A DNA stretch of 22,697 nucleotides from positions 55,586 to 78,282 of the forward strand of contig DBWM01000057.1 of the NCBI GenBank assembly GCA_002309015.1. Reading direction: 5' to 3'. The position numbers were made by a program, and so were the translations under genes. The notes below the pieces were generated by a model. It did no database searches, was not told where the DNA came from, and worked only from the letters and a program-made list of their open reading frames with translations. This document shows positions 15,313-22,697 of the stretch, piece after piece. The stretch is from Myxococcales bacterium UBA1238 (GTDB taxonomy: Bacteria; Myxococcota_A; Bradymonadia; UBA7976; UBA1532). Position 1 is the first letter of the stretch. Every line of letters begins with the position of its first letter.

Positions 15313-17457
15313 TCAGTCGATGGGGATCTTTTGGTAAAACTCGTCGCGGTTTGTGACCGTCTGTTCTGAGGGCGTCGTATGGATTTCGGCGGCCAGCCAG
15401 AAGTTATCGGTCTCGTCCAGCTGGCGGGAGGCTTCGTATTTTTGTACGCCGTCGATGTAAATGCGCACGGTGGCGATGCTCGGTCCCCAGGTTCCGGGGT
15501 GAGTGATGTCGAAATATTCGGCCCGGTAGTAATGTACGCCGACCAGATAGGGCGCCCTGAGCTCATCGGTGTTTTGGGGGTCGTCGAGATTGATGTTCTC
15601 CGGGCCTGCGCCGTTTTGATCGTCGATGTCGAGGCTCGGATCGTTTGCAGAGCCCTGTTCGCCCCAGTCGGGATTGGGATTCTGGTAGTTGCAGTCCGAT
15701 TTATTGCCCCATGTGGAGCCCCTGGGGTGCCGCATATGCAAATCGAGATCCGCACCGTCGTCGTCGCGCTCATTTTCGTCCGCCGGCGTGTGCCAGACGA
15801 GCTGTACGTGAAGCAGCTTGTCGGGAATTGCGGTCAGATGGATGGTTGCGGCTTCCTGGGGGCATTCTTCCGAAGGCGCCTGCTGATCTACATCTTCCAC
15901 CACGAGCTCTATCGTGTATTCCCCGGCCAAATCCACAAAGAAAAGGGCTTCCGGCGTCGTGGAATCGTCGGTGAGGCCGCCATTTGCGGGATATACGGTC
16001 GATGCAAAGGATTCAAGGGGCTGCGAAGTGGAGCCCTGCGGGCGTTCGATGACCGTCCAGTGGTAGCGGATGGGCTTTTGACCCGGTCCATCGGGATCTG
16101 TGGAGGCGCTCGCATTTAAAGTGATGATGTCCAGGGGCTTTACTTCGAGCTCTTTGTTTAAAACGCGGGCGACGGGACATTGGTTGAGGCGCCCTTTGCC
16201 CGAAACGGGGACGCTGATGCGGAAGAGGTTGCTCTCTGTGCCCAGATTGCTGATTTCTGTGTAGTCGATGAAGAGTTCTCCCTCGAATTCGCGGTCTTCG
16301 GTGGGGATGAAGCGGATCGTCGCGTTGAATTTGCCCCCTTCGATCAGGCCGCCGTCCGCATCCAAAGCGGAGGCGCCGAGTTCGTGAGGGAGCTTGCCCA
16401 GAGTCTCAGCGTCTACGTTAAAGACGGGATCGCTCTGTTCAGAGAAGGCGATGCTTTTGATGTTGAGTTTATGGCCGCCGCAGTTCTCGATCTCGATGGC
16501 GTTCTCGGTTTTTTGGCCAAGGCGCGTGGCGCTGAAGCGAAATTCGTTTGGAACTTTGATGCAGGGGATGGAGCCGTTGGCGGTGAGCTCGACCGAGACG
16601 GAAGGCTTGCGGCTGTCGTTTGAAAGGAAGCGGAATTCTGCGGCTTCGAATCCCACCACATCGGTTTTGTAGACGACCGTGAGCTCAAAGCGATTGAGCG
16701 ATGCCAGACCGGGTTCGCCGTCCCGATCGGGATCGCTCAGGAATTCGCCGCTGATGGGGGAAGATCCGTTGCGGAGTTTAAAATGCTCCGATCCATAAAG
16801 CTCGATGTCGCTGATGACCAGTGGGGAATGTCCCAGATTTTGGATGGTGAGCGTCTGGGTGAACTCGTTGTTGGCCGTCACATCTTCAAAATTGATCTTT
16901 TGCGGCGTCACGTAGATTTCGGGCCCAAAACCTTCGGAGCGAATCGGCAATTCGATTTTGAGCTGGTCGGGATCGTTGGTCTGGAAGGTGATTTGGCCTT
17001 TCGGCAACGCTTTTGTGCGCGGGGTGTAGGTCAGCGCCAAAACGACGGCGCCTTTTTCGGATGCGGCGGGCTCTGCATCCGAAGCGCCTTCTTCGGAGGG
17101 GTCGATCTCGATCACATTGGGGAATTTGCTCTGGCCCCCCACGAATCCTTCAAACTGATGGGCCTCATCGCCCTGGCGATACCAGTAAAGCTCCAGGTTG
17201 CCGGCCGATTCCGTGTCGAATTCAACGTTAAAATAAGCCAGCTTGAGCAATCCCTGATTGCTGATGTTCTCGATGGTGACCGTGCTCGTGATCGGCTTGG
17301 TGAGCTGGTCTGAGGGGAACAAAAATTGCGCAGGCGTCACCTTGACGATGGGATCTTTCAGACTTTGCAGACTGTCGTCGCAGGCGCACAGGCAACAGGC
17401 CAGCCAAAAGAGCAAAAGCGTCGTGAATGTAAAGCGTGTGGACTGCAGATGGGCCAT
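15313..17457 (-). CDS. Surface lipoprotein with tandem choice-of-anchor-D (ASH) domains, PKD-like domain and YfaP-like C terminus
   Basis: The 714-aa product begins with a lipoprotein signal ending in LCAC, with Cys26 followed by DDS. Residues about 33-420 hold several immunoglobulin-like repeats of the choice-of-anchor-D/ASH type. Examples are ITSTVTIENISNQGLLKL, FTQTLTIQNLGHSPLVISDI and TENAIEIENCGGHKLNIKSI, each followed by a variant of F(T/R)SND or a similar strand. A PKD-like domain (about 425-545) contains LNASASTDPDG and AGEYTIELVVED. The end (about 550-714) starts LHVQLVWHTPADENERDDDGADLDLHM, as in DUF2135/YfaP-type domains, where Asp clusters often bind calcium. AAGGAG lies about 8 nt before the ATG. 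Likely envelope- or surface-exposed. The ligand is unknown. It is one of three predicted lipoproteins in a row. Confidence 0.82.
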   Translation of the reverse strand: MAHLQSTRFTFTTLLLFWLACCLCACDDSLQSLKDPIVKVTPAQFLFPSDQLTKPITSTVTIENISNQGLLKLAYFNVEFDTESAGNLELYWYRQGDEAHQFEGFVGGQSKFPNVIEIDPSEEGASDAEPAASEKGAVVLALTYTPRTKALPKGQITFQTNDPDQLKIELPIRSEGFGPEIYVTPQKINFEDVTANNEFTQTLTIQNLGHSPLVISDIELYGSEHFKLRNGSSPISGEFLSDPDRDGEPGLASLNRFELTVVYKTDVVGFEAAEFRFLSNDSRKPSVSVELTANGSIPCIKVPNEFRFSATRLGQKTENAIEIENCGGHKLNIKSIAFSEQSDPVFNVDAETLGKLPHELGASALDADGGLIEGGKFNATIRFIPTEDREFEGELFIDYTEISNLGTESNLFRISVPVSGKGRLNQCPVARVLNKELEVKPLDIITLNASASTDPDGPGQKPIRYHWTVIERPQGSTSQPLESFASTVYPANGGLTDDSTTPEALFFVDLAGEYTIELVVEDVDQQAPSEECPQEAATIHLTAIPDKLLHVQLVWHTPADENERDDDGADLDLHMRHPRGSTWGNKSDCNYQNPNPDWGEQGSANDPSLDIDDQNGAGPENINLDDPQNTDELRAPYLVGVHYYRAEYFDITHPGTWGPSIATVRIYIDGVQKYEASRQLDETDNFWLAAEIHTTPSEQTVTNRDEFYQKIPID

Positions 17458-17491
17458 CGGACGGTCTCCTTTTAAAAAAGGGGCAGCCGCA

Positions 17492-17527
17492 TTGAAAACG
17501 GCGTTTCAACCGGCGCGCCGGAAACGC
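17492..17527. promoter_or_regulatory. Overlapping palindromes upstream of the ASH lipoprotein gene
   Basis: TTGAAA-N6-TTTCAA (17492-17509) is immediately followed by the perfect 12-bp palindrome CCGGCGCGCCGG (17510-17521). The latter extends with an interrupted GCGTTT/AAACGC arm to 17527. The gap lies between the pseudo-M1 gene stop and the ASH lipoprotein start. An operator or a terminator is possible. The T-run on the minus strand is 20 nt away, so I favour a regulatory site. Confidence 0.35.
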
Positions 17528-17654
17528 GGCGAAGCTTTGCGATGCGCGCAAACAAAAGCTGCCTTGGGCAGAATGGGTCTTTATGGGGCGATGTTAGGCG
17601 CAAGCGTTGACGGATTGCAAACGGAAGGCGGTGAACGGGATGCTGATTTTGCAG

Positions 17655-20144
17655 TTAGAACCGGAGCCAGGCTTTGAATGCTTCCGAGAGTCGCCCGGAG
17701 CGCTCTGCGCATTGCAGGATGCGTGCCTGAACGCGCTCTCGATTTTGAATCTGCGCCTGGGTGGCGCTGTTGTCCGGAAACATCTCCTGCAACTCGTCTG
17801 CGCCCTTTTTCGAACAGAGTCCTGCACCCCACCAGGGTAATTGCGAAGCCTGCGCGCCCAGCGCGTCGTTGAGCTTGATGCGATGGTCATTAAGGTAACG
17901 CCAAAGGAGCGCGCGACTTTGGGGAGAAGAGGCTGCGGCAAGCAGCGTGGGGATTTCTTGCGGTGCAATATGCCCGTCGAGGACAAAATCGAGGGTGTCG
18001 AACAGATGCTTTTCGTTGCGATCGCCGCCGAGCATCGCGATGAGGCCTACGCGTTCTACGGGGTTTTGGGTTTGGCTTAAATGGCGGATGAGCTCGTTAT
18101 GGCTGTCGTCGGTTTCGCGCTGCGCGCTTTCGGGCAAAAGCATGGCCGCCCGATCGAGCTCTGCAGACAGCGGATTTTGTAAAAAGCGTTCCCGCAGCAT
18201 TTGCGCTTCGTCCAGGCTTTCCTCGCGATGGGCCATATGCGCCAGAGCTGCGTGCAACCGGTCCGCCAGGGCATCGATGTCGGGTTCGTCGCTCTCCTCC
18301 AGGCGCCTGAGCTCGGGCAGAAGCAGGTTTTGCACGCGATTTGCAAATTCATCTTCGAGATGCTCGGCCACTGCAATGGGATAAAGCGTATTGAGCGCTC
18401 TGAGCAGCGTTTCGATCATCACCAAATCGCCGCTCTGTGCCATCAGATCGAGGGTTTTGAAATAGGCTTCGGCATTCAAAGCCTGCGAAAACAGCATTTC
18501 ATCGAGGCGCGCGGTCATCGAGGCGCGCTCGGTTGCGGTCAGACGATCGTCTTTTAAGCGCGCGTGGAATTCTGCGGCCGGCAGCGTCCAGTTGTAATCG
18601 CCCGTGGCGTATGCGTTGGGGAAATACTGGCAGCTTTCAATTGAAAAGGTGATGGGCTGGCTGCCTAAACTGTCGCAATACACCTTGTCGGCTTCAAGAT
18701 CGCGCAAACAAACGGGAATAAAAACGTGGGAGTCGTTGTGACGCGTCGCGGTGACGCTGTGATTCTGGCAGCTGAACGCGACCACCGGGCGGCTGGACTG
18801 CGGCAATTCGGCAAAGAAGGCTTCGGTTTGAAATCCTGCCGCGCGATCCAGGGCTGCGTAGAGATCCTTTGCGGTTTTTGCTCCCGGATTTTGCATCAGT
18901 TCGCGGAGCGCCTGCAGCGTTGCGTTGGGATTGCCCTGCGTTTGGGCCATGAGATCGATGGATGCCAGGGTTGCGGCGGTCTTGATGTCGAGGCTGTCCC
19001 GGTTGGGACGCGAAGCTGCGGCGTGCCGTTCGATCTCGAAGCTCGTCTCCGCCTGCGAAAGCGCCTGTTGTGCAAGCTTCAGGCTCCATCCCTCGAGCAA
19101 CCAGCTTTCCTGCGGATCCTTCATGTAGATTTGCCCCTGAATCCAGAGCGATGCGAGATCCCGGCTGAGCGATTGCCAGATCCAGCGGAGCCTCTTGAAC
19201 GATGCGCGGTCGGCGTCGCAGAGCAATTCGGCTTCGGGCAGCGCTTTGAGTCCCAATCCGCCGCTTTTTTGCCGGCCAGAGGGCAACGCGAGCCAGTTGA
19301 ACCTGGTTTTGGAGTCCGCGTTTTGAAACAGGGTGCGATATTGCTGGTTTAAAGCGGATGCGGCTTTGAGGGCATATCGGCTTAAAGCGCCTTTGCCCCA
19401 GACCGTTGCGATGCGGATGCCTTCTTCGCTGCGCAAATCGAGCGGCCCCACGGCAAAGGCCACCTGTGAAATCGGCAGCGTGATCGCCTCGTAGGTGACG
19501 GTATCGCTCTCTTTGCCCGAGGTCCGTTTTTTCTCGGGCGCATTGTGCAGGGCGGGTAAATCCTGAGGCAGCTGCAGCGTCAGCTGAAAAGGCACGCGAA
19601 ACTGCGGATCGTCGAAACAAGGAAACGCGCGCCGGGCCTGATCCTGCTGCAACGCCGTAAAGACGTAATTTTCGCCGTCAATTTTCTGGTGATAAATCCC
19701 TTTGGGGTCATCTCTGAGGCGCCCTTCAAAACTGGCGCGCAATGTGGCGCTTCCGGCCGGTAAACTGCGCGAAAACTTTAAGGTGACGCTGCTTTGATGG
19801 CGTTCGATCTGGGGCATGAATTCGCCGTTGGCGCATTCCACGGTGACGGCGGTCAAATCGATATCTTCGGCGTGCAATACGAGCCTGGAACTGGCCAGCT
19901 CGATCTGGAGTCCGATTTCGATGCGCCCGCGATAATGGTCGCTTTGTGGATCGATATGCAGCTGAACGGCGTAATTTGTGGGGGCGATGCCCGAAATCAA
20001 CTCGGGATCTGCGGTTAAGCCTGCGGAAGACTGAGGCTTGGGGTTTTCATCGTTGTTTGAAAAAAAAGAGGGCAGCTCACCGCAGGCGGAGCAGGCGATC
20101 GTAAAGAGACTGGGCAATAAGACGCAATGAAGCAGCTTGGACAT
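17655..20144 (-). CDS. M1-aminopeptidase-like lipoprotein with ablated zinc site (pseudo-peptidase)
   Basis: This 829-aa protein has the M1 (aminopeptidase N/ERAP-like) architecture: beta-sandwich N domain with the family hallmark QARRAFPCFDDPQFRVPF (169-186), a thermolysin-like centre and a long helical C-terminal part (about 520-829). The active site is gone. The HEXXH place reads R328-D-L-A-S332, followed by Trp334 as in true M1 enzymes, and GAMEN is replaced by GGLGLK (295-300). The third ligand Glu is kept as E351 in WLLEG, exactly 23 residues after R328, which is the HEXXH-X18-E spacing, so the alignment is firm and catalysis is very unlikely. The signal peptide ends in a lipobox-like TIACSAC (Cys18 or Cys21). 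AGGGA lies about 8 nt before the ATG. Inferred role: peptide binding or scaffolding in the envelope. Confidence 0.85.
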   Translation of the reverse strand: MSKLLHCVLLPSLFTIACSACGELPSFFSNNDENPKPQSSAGLTADPELISGIAPTNYAVQLHIDPQSDHYRGRIEIGLQIELASSRLVLHAEDIDLTAVTVECANGEFMPQIERHQSSVTLKFSRSLPAGSATLRASFEGRLRDDPKGIYHQKIDGENYVFTALQQDQARRAFPCFDDPQFRVPFQLTLQLPQDLPALHNAPEKKRTSGKESDTVTYEAITLPISQVAFAVGPLDLRSEEGIRIATVWGKGALSRYALKAASALNQQYRTLFQNADSKTRFNWLALPSGRQKSGGLGLKALPEAELLCDADRASFKRLRWIWQSLSRDLASLWIQGQIYMKDPQESWLLEGWSLKLAQQALSQAETSFEIERHAAASRPNRDSLDIKTAATLASIDLMAQTQGNPNATLQALRELMQNPGAKTAKDLYAALDRAAGFQTEAFFAELPQSSRPVVAFSCQNHSVTATRHNDSHVFIPVCLRDLEADKVYCDSLGSQPITFSIESCQYFPNAYATGDYNWTLPAAEFHARLKDDRLTATERASMTARLDEMLFSQALNAEAYFKTLDLMAQSGDLVMIETLLRALNTLYPIAVAEHLEDEFANRVQNLLLPELRRLEESDEPDIDALADRLHAALAHMAHREESLDEAQMLRERFLQNPLSAELDRAAMLLPESAQRETDDSHNELIRHLSQTQNPVERVGLIAMLGGDRNEKHLFDTLDFVLDGHIAPQEIPTLLAAASSPQSRALLWRYLNDHRIKLNDALGAQASQLPWWGAGLCSKKGADELQEMFPDNSATQAQIQNRERVQARILQCAERSGRLSEAFKAWLRF

Positions 20145-20205
20145 GAAACGTTCCCTGAAACAGAAGCGCGCAGCATAAAAAGAGAAGGCGGCAGGTGCAA
20201 TCGCT

Positions 20206-20246
20206 TCGCAAACAAGCAGCCGAGGAATGACGGTGATTTTTACGAA
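20206..20246 (-). repeat. Possible solo relic of the 41-bp repeat
   Basis: CGCAAACAAGCAGCCG followed by GACGGTGATTTTTACG resembles one unit of the downstream array (CGCAAACAGGCAGCCGCAT ... CGGAGGGCGTTTTC). It sits in the gap upstream of the pseudo-M1 gene. The match is by eye and imperfect, and chance cannot be excluded. Confidence 0.25.
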
Positions 20247-20266
20247 AGGATAGAAAAGAGGGAATT

Positions 20267-20289
20267 CTGAGCCTGCTGTTGGGGCTCAG
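20267..20289 (-). terminator. Candidate terminator of the Asp-tethered lipoprotein gene
   Basis: A 7-bp stem CTGAGCC / GGCTCAG (20267-20273 and 20283-20289) lies 9 nt beyond the stop codon, reading on the minus strand. The following bases are AATTCCCTCTTTTC, only moderately T-rich, so termination efficiency is uncertain. Confidence 0.5.
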
Positions 20290-20298
20290 ATGCGTCGA

Positions 20299-21627
20299 TT
20301 ACGGCGTGTTTTCGTTGAGAATCGCGATGTGGACGCGGTTGTCGTCGGAAGGGTTAGAGGGGCTGTAGTTGGGATCGGCGTTGTATACGCCGAAAATATG
20401 GGAAGCGCTGCCGGCGATATCGAGGGCGCTCAAAGTGGGTTGTTCGGCTGCAAATTTGTAGCTGCCGTCGATGTTTCCGCTGGTGGAGACGCGCGAGAAT
20501 CCGACCGTGACCTTATTGAGGGATTCGTCATGCTCTTCCCAGGCGATGCCGAAGCCTTTTGTGCTGAGCCAGGTGATGTCGGTGACGAGCATGTGACCGG
20601 GCATGGGGTGGCTGTTGGTGAGGGCGTTCATGGCCTGCATTTCGCCGGAGCCGTTGACGATGGTGAGGTAGGGGAGCAGCAGGTTGGGGTTGGTTTGTGG
20701 AACGCGCGAGCCGCTGATGCCGTAGACGCCGTTGGAATCGCCGCTGTAAGCGATGCGCAGGTTGCCGGAAGCATCGGAGTAAAGGGTTGTGGGCGAGTCG
20801 ATGGGTTGTCCGGAAGCGTTGAGCTGCTGGAATTCGACCTCTGCAGAATCGGTGGTGGGTTTGAGCCATGTGGCGCCCCATTTTTCGCCGCCGTAAACGA
20901 TGGCGGGGGTGCGAGAGGCTTCCTCAGAGATCAGGACGGGGTTGGCGATCTTGTTTTGAGGATCGATGGCGCGCGAGTAGAGGCCACCGATACCGTTGAC
21001 GCCCCTCGAGTAGAGCAGCATGCTGTCGCCGAAAGTGGCTTGAGCGGCAGAAAATGCAATAATATCAGAGGTTTGCCCGATGTTAAGCGTGGACTCTGCA
21101 GGGGTGCCGTCAGCGGCGATCCTTCGCAATTGAAGGCCGTTATAGCCGTCGCTTGCGGAAGCGGTCGAAAACCAGACAGAAATATATTCGCTGCCGTTGT
21201 AAAGGATTTCGTGCATGGGCGAATGGGCGGAGCCCAGGCGAACGGGCTCCTGCCTGGGGTTGCCGTCGCGGTCGAAGAGGCCGAACCAAACGGCCATTTT
21301 GTTGTCTTCGGGTTGCACCCATTGCACAGCCAGATCGCGGTTGTTCCAATAAGTCTTGGGGTTAAAAGTCTTTGTGTTGTCCGGAGCGTTTTGAATCAGC
21401 GATTGAGGCTGCCCGGCCAGGCTAAAGACCTCCTGCGAATCGCATAAAGCGGTGTCTGCGTCGTTTTCAGCGTCGCTCTCTGCGTCGCTTTCGGATGCGC
21501 TGTCAGACTCGGCGGCATCGACGTTTGCATCGATGAGTGCGGCGTCGGGTTCGTCATCGTCATCATCGTCGCACGCCCAGCAAAAAAGGCTTAAGATACC
21601 GAGAGGAAGCAAAGATCGATAAAGCAT
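20299..21627 (-). CDS. Asp-tethered lipoprotein, propeller-like repeats, function unknown
   Basis: The product is 442 aa from ATG 21627, chosen because AAGGAG lies 6 nt upstream and the protein then opens with a clean lipoprotein signal (Cys19 in FCWAC). A longer in-frame reading from 21798 overlaps the next gene and has no signal. Cys19 is followed by six Asp and a long Asp/Glu/Ser/Ala tether (about 20-65), typical of surface lipoproteins in deltaproteobacterial lineages. The rest (about 70-440) is beta-rich with repeating blade-like units, such as VWFGLFDRDGNP, LQLRRIAADGTP and VEFQQLNASGQP, each with a G-N/D-P turn. It resembles beta-propeller proteins annotated as hypothetical. No catalytic motif is visible. 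It could be a binding or adhesion protein. Confidence 0.8.
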   Translation of the reverse strand: MLYRSLLPLGILSLFCWACDDDDDDEPDAALIDANVDAAESDSASESDAESDAENDADTALCDSQEVFSLAGQPQSLIQNAPDNTKTFNPKTYWNNRDLAVQWVQPEDNKMAVWFGLFDRDGNPRQEPVRLGSAHSPMHEILYNGSEYISVWFSTASASDGYNGLQLRRIAADGTPAESTLNIGQTSDIIAFSAAQATFGDSMLLYSRGVNGIGGLYSRAIDPQNKIANPVLISEEASRTPAIVYGGEKWGATWLKPTTDSAEVEFQQLNASGQPIDSPTTLYSDASGNLRIAYSGDSNGVYGISGSRVPQTNPNLLLPYLTIVNGSGEMQAMNALTNSHPMPGHMLVTDITWLSTKGFGIAWEEHDESLNKVTVGFSRVSTSGNIDGSYKFAAEQPTLSALDIAGSASHIFGVYNADPNYSPSNPSDDNRVHIAILNENTP

Positions 21628-21641
21628 CGGAGGCTCCTTAA

Positions 21642-21684
21642 TTGCAAAGAAACCCGACATATTGCACATCCTGGTGATGTGCTG
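21642..21684 (-). promoter_or_regulatory. Candidate promoter with inverted repeat in its spacer
   Basis: On the minus strand, TTGCAG and CAATAT are separated by exactly 17 bp, and the spacer carries most of a perfect 7-bp inverted repeat GCACATC-N5-GATGTGC (21664-21670 and 21676-21682). It lies about 35 bp upstream of the lipoprotein start. Each hexamer matches only 3 of 6 consensus bases, so this is tentative. The inverted repeat itself is clear and could be an operator. Confidence 0.3.
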
Positions 21685-21722
21685 CAAGATTTTGAGGAAA
21701 AACCAAAAACGGTGCGCGTTTT

Positions 21723-22091
21723 TTAAGCGTTGCGGCTGAAGGCGCCGGGGAGTTTGCCCTCGATGAGGGAGGCCAGTTCGGGGCAATAGCGGGTGCAAAG
21801 TTCGAGTTCGTAGTCTGCGAGGTAGGCGGTGCGGTTGCCGTGAAGCGCGGGGAATTCGATGCGCACGCCGTAGTTGCCGGCAAAAGAATGGTCGACGGGC
21901 GTGACCGTCACATCCTGAGGTTCTGCCCTGAAGTCCCGGAGCACCGATTGCAAAAAGCGATAAATCTTCACTGCCTGGCGCACATGTGGCGCTTCATGCG
22001 CGTAAAAATTGCGGTTGCGCGAGGGAAAGCGGCCCTCAAACAGTTGCTCCAGCACGTCTTTGATTTGGGGATCGAGGAGATTTTGAGTCAT
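21723..22091 (-). CDS. Hypothetical protein, 122 aa
   Basis: I do not recognise this family. The ATG at 22091 overlaps the upstream gene's TGA by four bases (ATGA) and has GGAG 6 nt before it. A longer in-frame reading to 22238 would overlap the upstream gene by 151 bases. The product begins MTQNLLDPQIKDVLEQLFEG, has RNRNFYAHEAPHVRQAVKIYRFL (about 24-46) with two His and an amphipathic helix, a middle beta segment VTVTPVDHSFAGNYGVRIEF, and ends CTRYCPELASLIEGKLPGAF with a CxxxC-like pair. It has no signal peptide or membrane span. Translational coupling to the next gene suggests a joint function. Confidence 0.7.
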   Translation of the reverse strand: MTQNLLDPQIKDVLEQLFEGRFPSRNRNFYAHEAPHVRQAVKIYRFLQSVLRDFRAEPQDVTVTPVDHSFAGNYGVRIEFPALHGNRTAYLADYELELCTRYCPELASLIEGKLPGAFSRNA

Positions 22092-22697
22092 CGGGCGCTC
22101 CAATCGTGGCTTGGGCTGTTGGCCAGTTGCGGATGGCAGCGGCTTTTGGCTTTTTGGCGCGCGTTCCGCCAGTGAGGGGTCAAAAAATAGGCTTTCAGTT
22201 CCTGCGACAGGGCGTAAAGCTGGCTGTGGGGCGTCCATTTGAGAAAATGCCCCGTCTGCGCGTCGATGAGCTGCCCGCGTTCGATGGCCCAGGAGAGCCG
22301 GTGGAGACCCAGCTCCGGCAGCAGATCGAGGCAGGCTTCAAACTGGCCTTCGAACAAGGGATCCACGAATCGGTTTTTTTCGCGATAGATGACCGCATTA
22401 TGAAAGTAGAGCGGCGTTTGTTCCAGCCCGTGCAGCCTGAGTCGCCGGGCCATCAGCCAGGTGAGCACCAAAAATACGCGGCTCTGGCCGGTGGGCGCCG
22501 AAATTTGTCCCGGGAGCAGGCGGCTTTTGTCGAGCGGGTGTCGCCAGTGGTTGAGTGAAAAATAGTCGATATGCAGAAGCTTCGGCATAAAGTTGCGTTG
22601 AAAGCTGCGGGCGTTTTCATCCTCGATGCCGTCCACGAGTCGCGCGCGCAATTCCGCAAAGACCTGCCCGTCGGCCCGGAGTTGCAGGCGGTGCTGG
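22088..22697 (-). CDS. Hypothetical protein, C-terminal part (5' end outside window)
   Basis: The frame is open from the window edge (QHRLQLRADGQVF...) to the TGA at 22088-22090, giving about 202 residues of the C-terminal part. The true start lies beyond 22697. It contains FMPKLLHIDYFSLNHWRHPL, an aromatic-rich segment LEQTPLYFHNAVIYREKNRF, LLPELGLHRLSWAIERGQLID and a basic C terminus. No signal, membrane span or catalytic motif is recognised. The four-base overlap with the 122-aa gene shows they are one operon. Confidence 0.72.
   Translation of the reverse strand, partial: QHRLQLRADGQVFAELRARLVDGIEDENARSFQRNFMPKLLHIDYFSLNHWRHPLDKSRLLPGQISAPTGQSRVFLVLTWLMARRLRLHGLEQTPLYFHNAVIYREKNRFVDPLFEGQFEACLDLLPELGLHRLSWAIERGQLIDAQTGHFLKWTPHSQLYALSQELKAYFLTPHWRNARQKAKSRCHPQLANSPSHDWSAR

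Noticed and set aside
15059..15337. 92-aa plus-strand frame between lhr and the ASH lipoprotein gene
   Set aside because: Starts inside lhr and ends inside the lipoprotein gene on the opposite strand; no domain or ribosome binding site supports it. The gap of about 245 bp appears to be the lhr upstream region.

Overview
ORGANISM. The window looks like chromosomal DNA from a Gram-negative bacterium of the deltaproteobacterial lineage (Myxococcota or Bradymonadota-like). This is inferred from the protein types: a pseudokinase fused to a proline-rich, membrane-anchored tail, large lipoproteins with choice-of-anchor-D or Asp-rich tethers, a full-length Lhr helicase, and a surE/nlpD-type cluster. 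No 16S or other marker gene is present, so the phylum is a guess.

LAYOUT. (1) 1-3284, plus strand: the 3' end of a tRNA-Pro and its terminator, then a tight operon surE - popT-like (DUF368) - NlpD-like LysM/M23 lipoprotein - apt, then tRNA-Arg(CCT) and a strong terminator. (2) about 3362-5926, plus: a long membrane-anchored pseudokinase. (3) 5927-10430: 4.5 kb that is almost entirely repeats around one gene. An 82-bp-period array reads in plus polarity (about 6030-7800). Three 40-bp units follow (7851-7966). The polarity then flips near 7970-8000. A single gene at 8229-9128 (299 aa, resembling the DUF6261 group) has its own candidate promoter and terminator. A 41-bp-period array in the opposite polarity follows (9297-10440). 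(4) 10430-15067, minus: a full-length Lhr helicase with a beta-clamp-binding-like QLDLF motif at its N terminus. (5) 15313-21627, minus: three predicted lipoproteins (an ASH/PKD/YfaP-like surface protein, an M1-aminopeptidase-like protein with a destroyed zinc site, and an Asp-tethered propeller-like protein). (6) 21723-22697, minus: two overlapping genes of unknown function, the second cut by the window end.

HOW IT FITS TOGETHER. The first operon mixes nucleotide metabolism (SurE, Apt) with envelope maintenance (undecaprenyl-phosphate recycling, peptidoglycan hydrolase or activator). The most unusual part is region 3. Periodic arrays with exact 41 and 82 bp spacing, sharing one recognisable core but in opposite orientations, enclose one gene whose product has a helical body and a highly charged tail. 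Both arrays begin directly after the 3' ends of flanking genes (pseudokinase and lhr) with no terminator visible. Transcription leaving either neighbour would therefore read the array in the same sense. I know of no described system of this form, but I could not search. Three of the large proteins are enzyme-like folds or carriers with altered function: a pseudokinase, a pseudo-aminopeptidase and a clamp-motif helicase.
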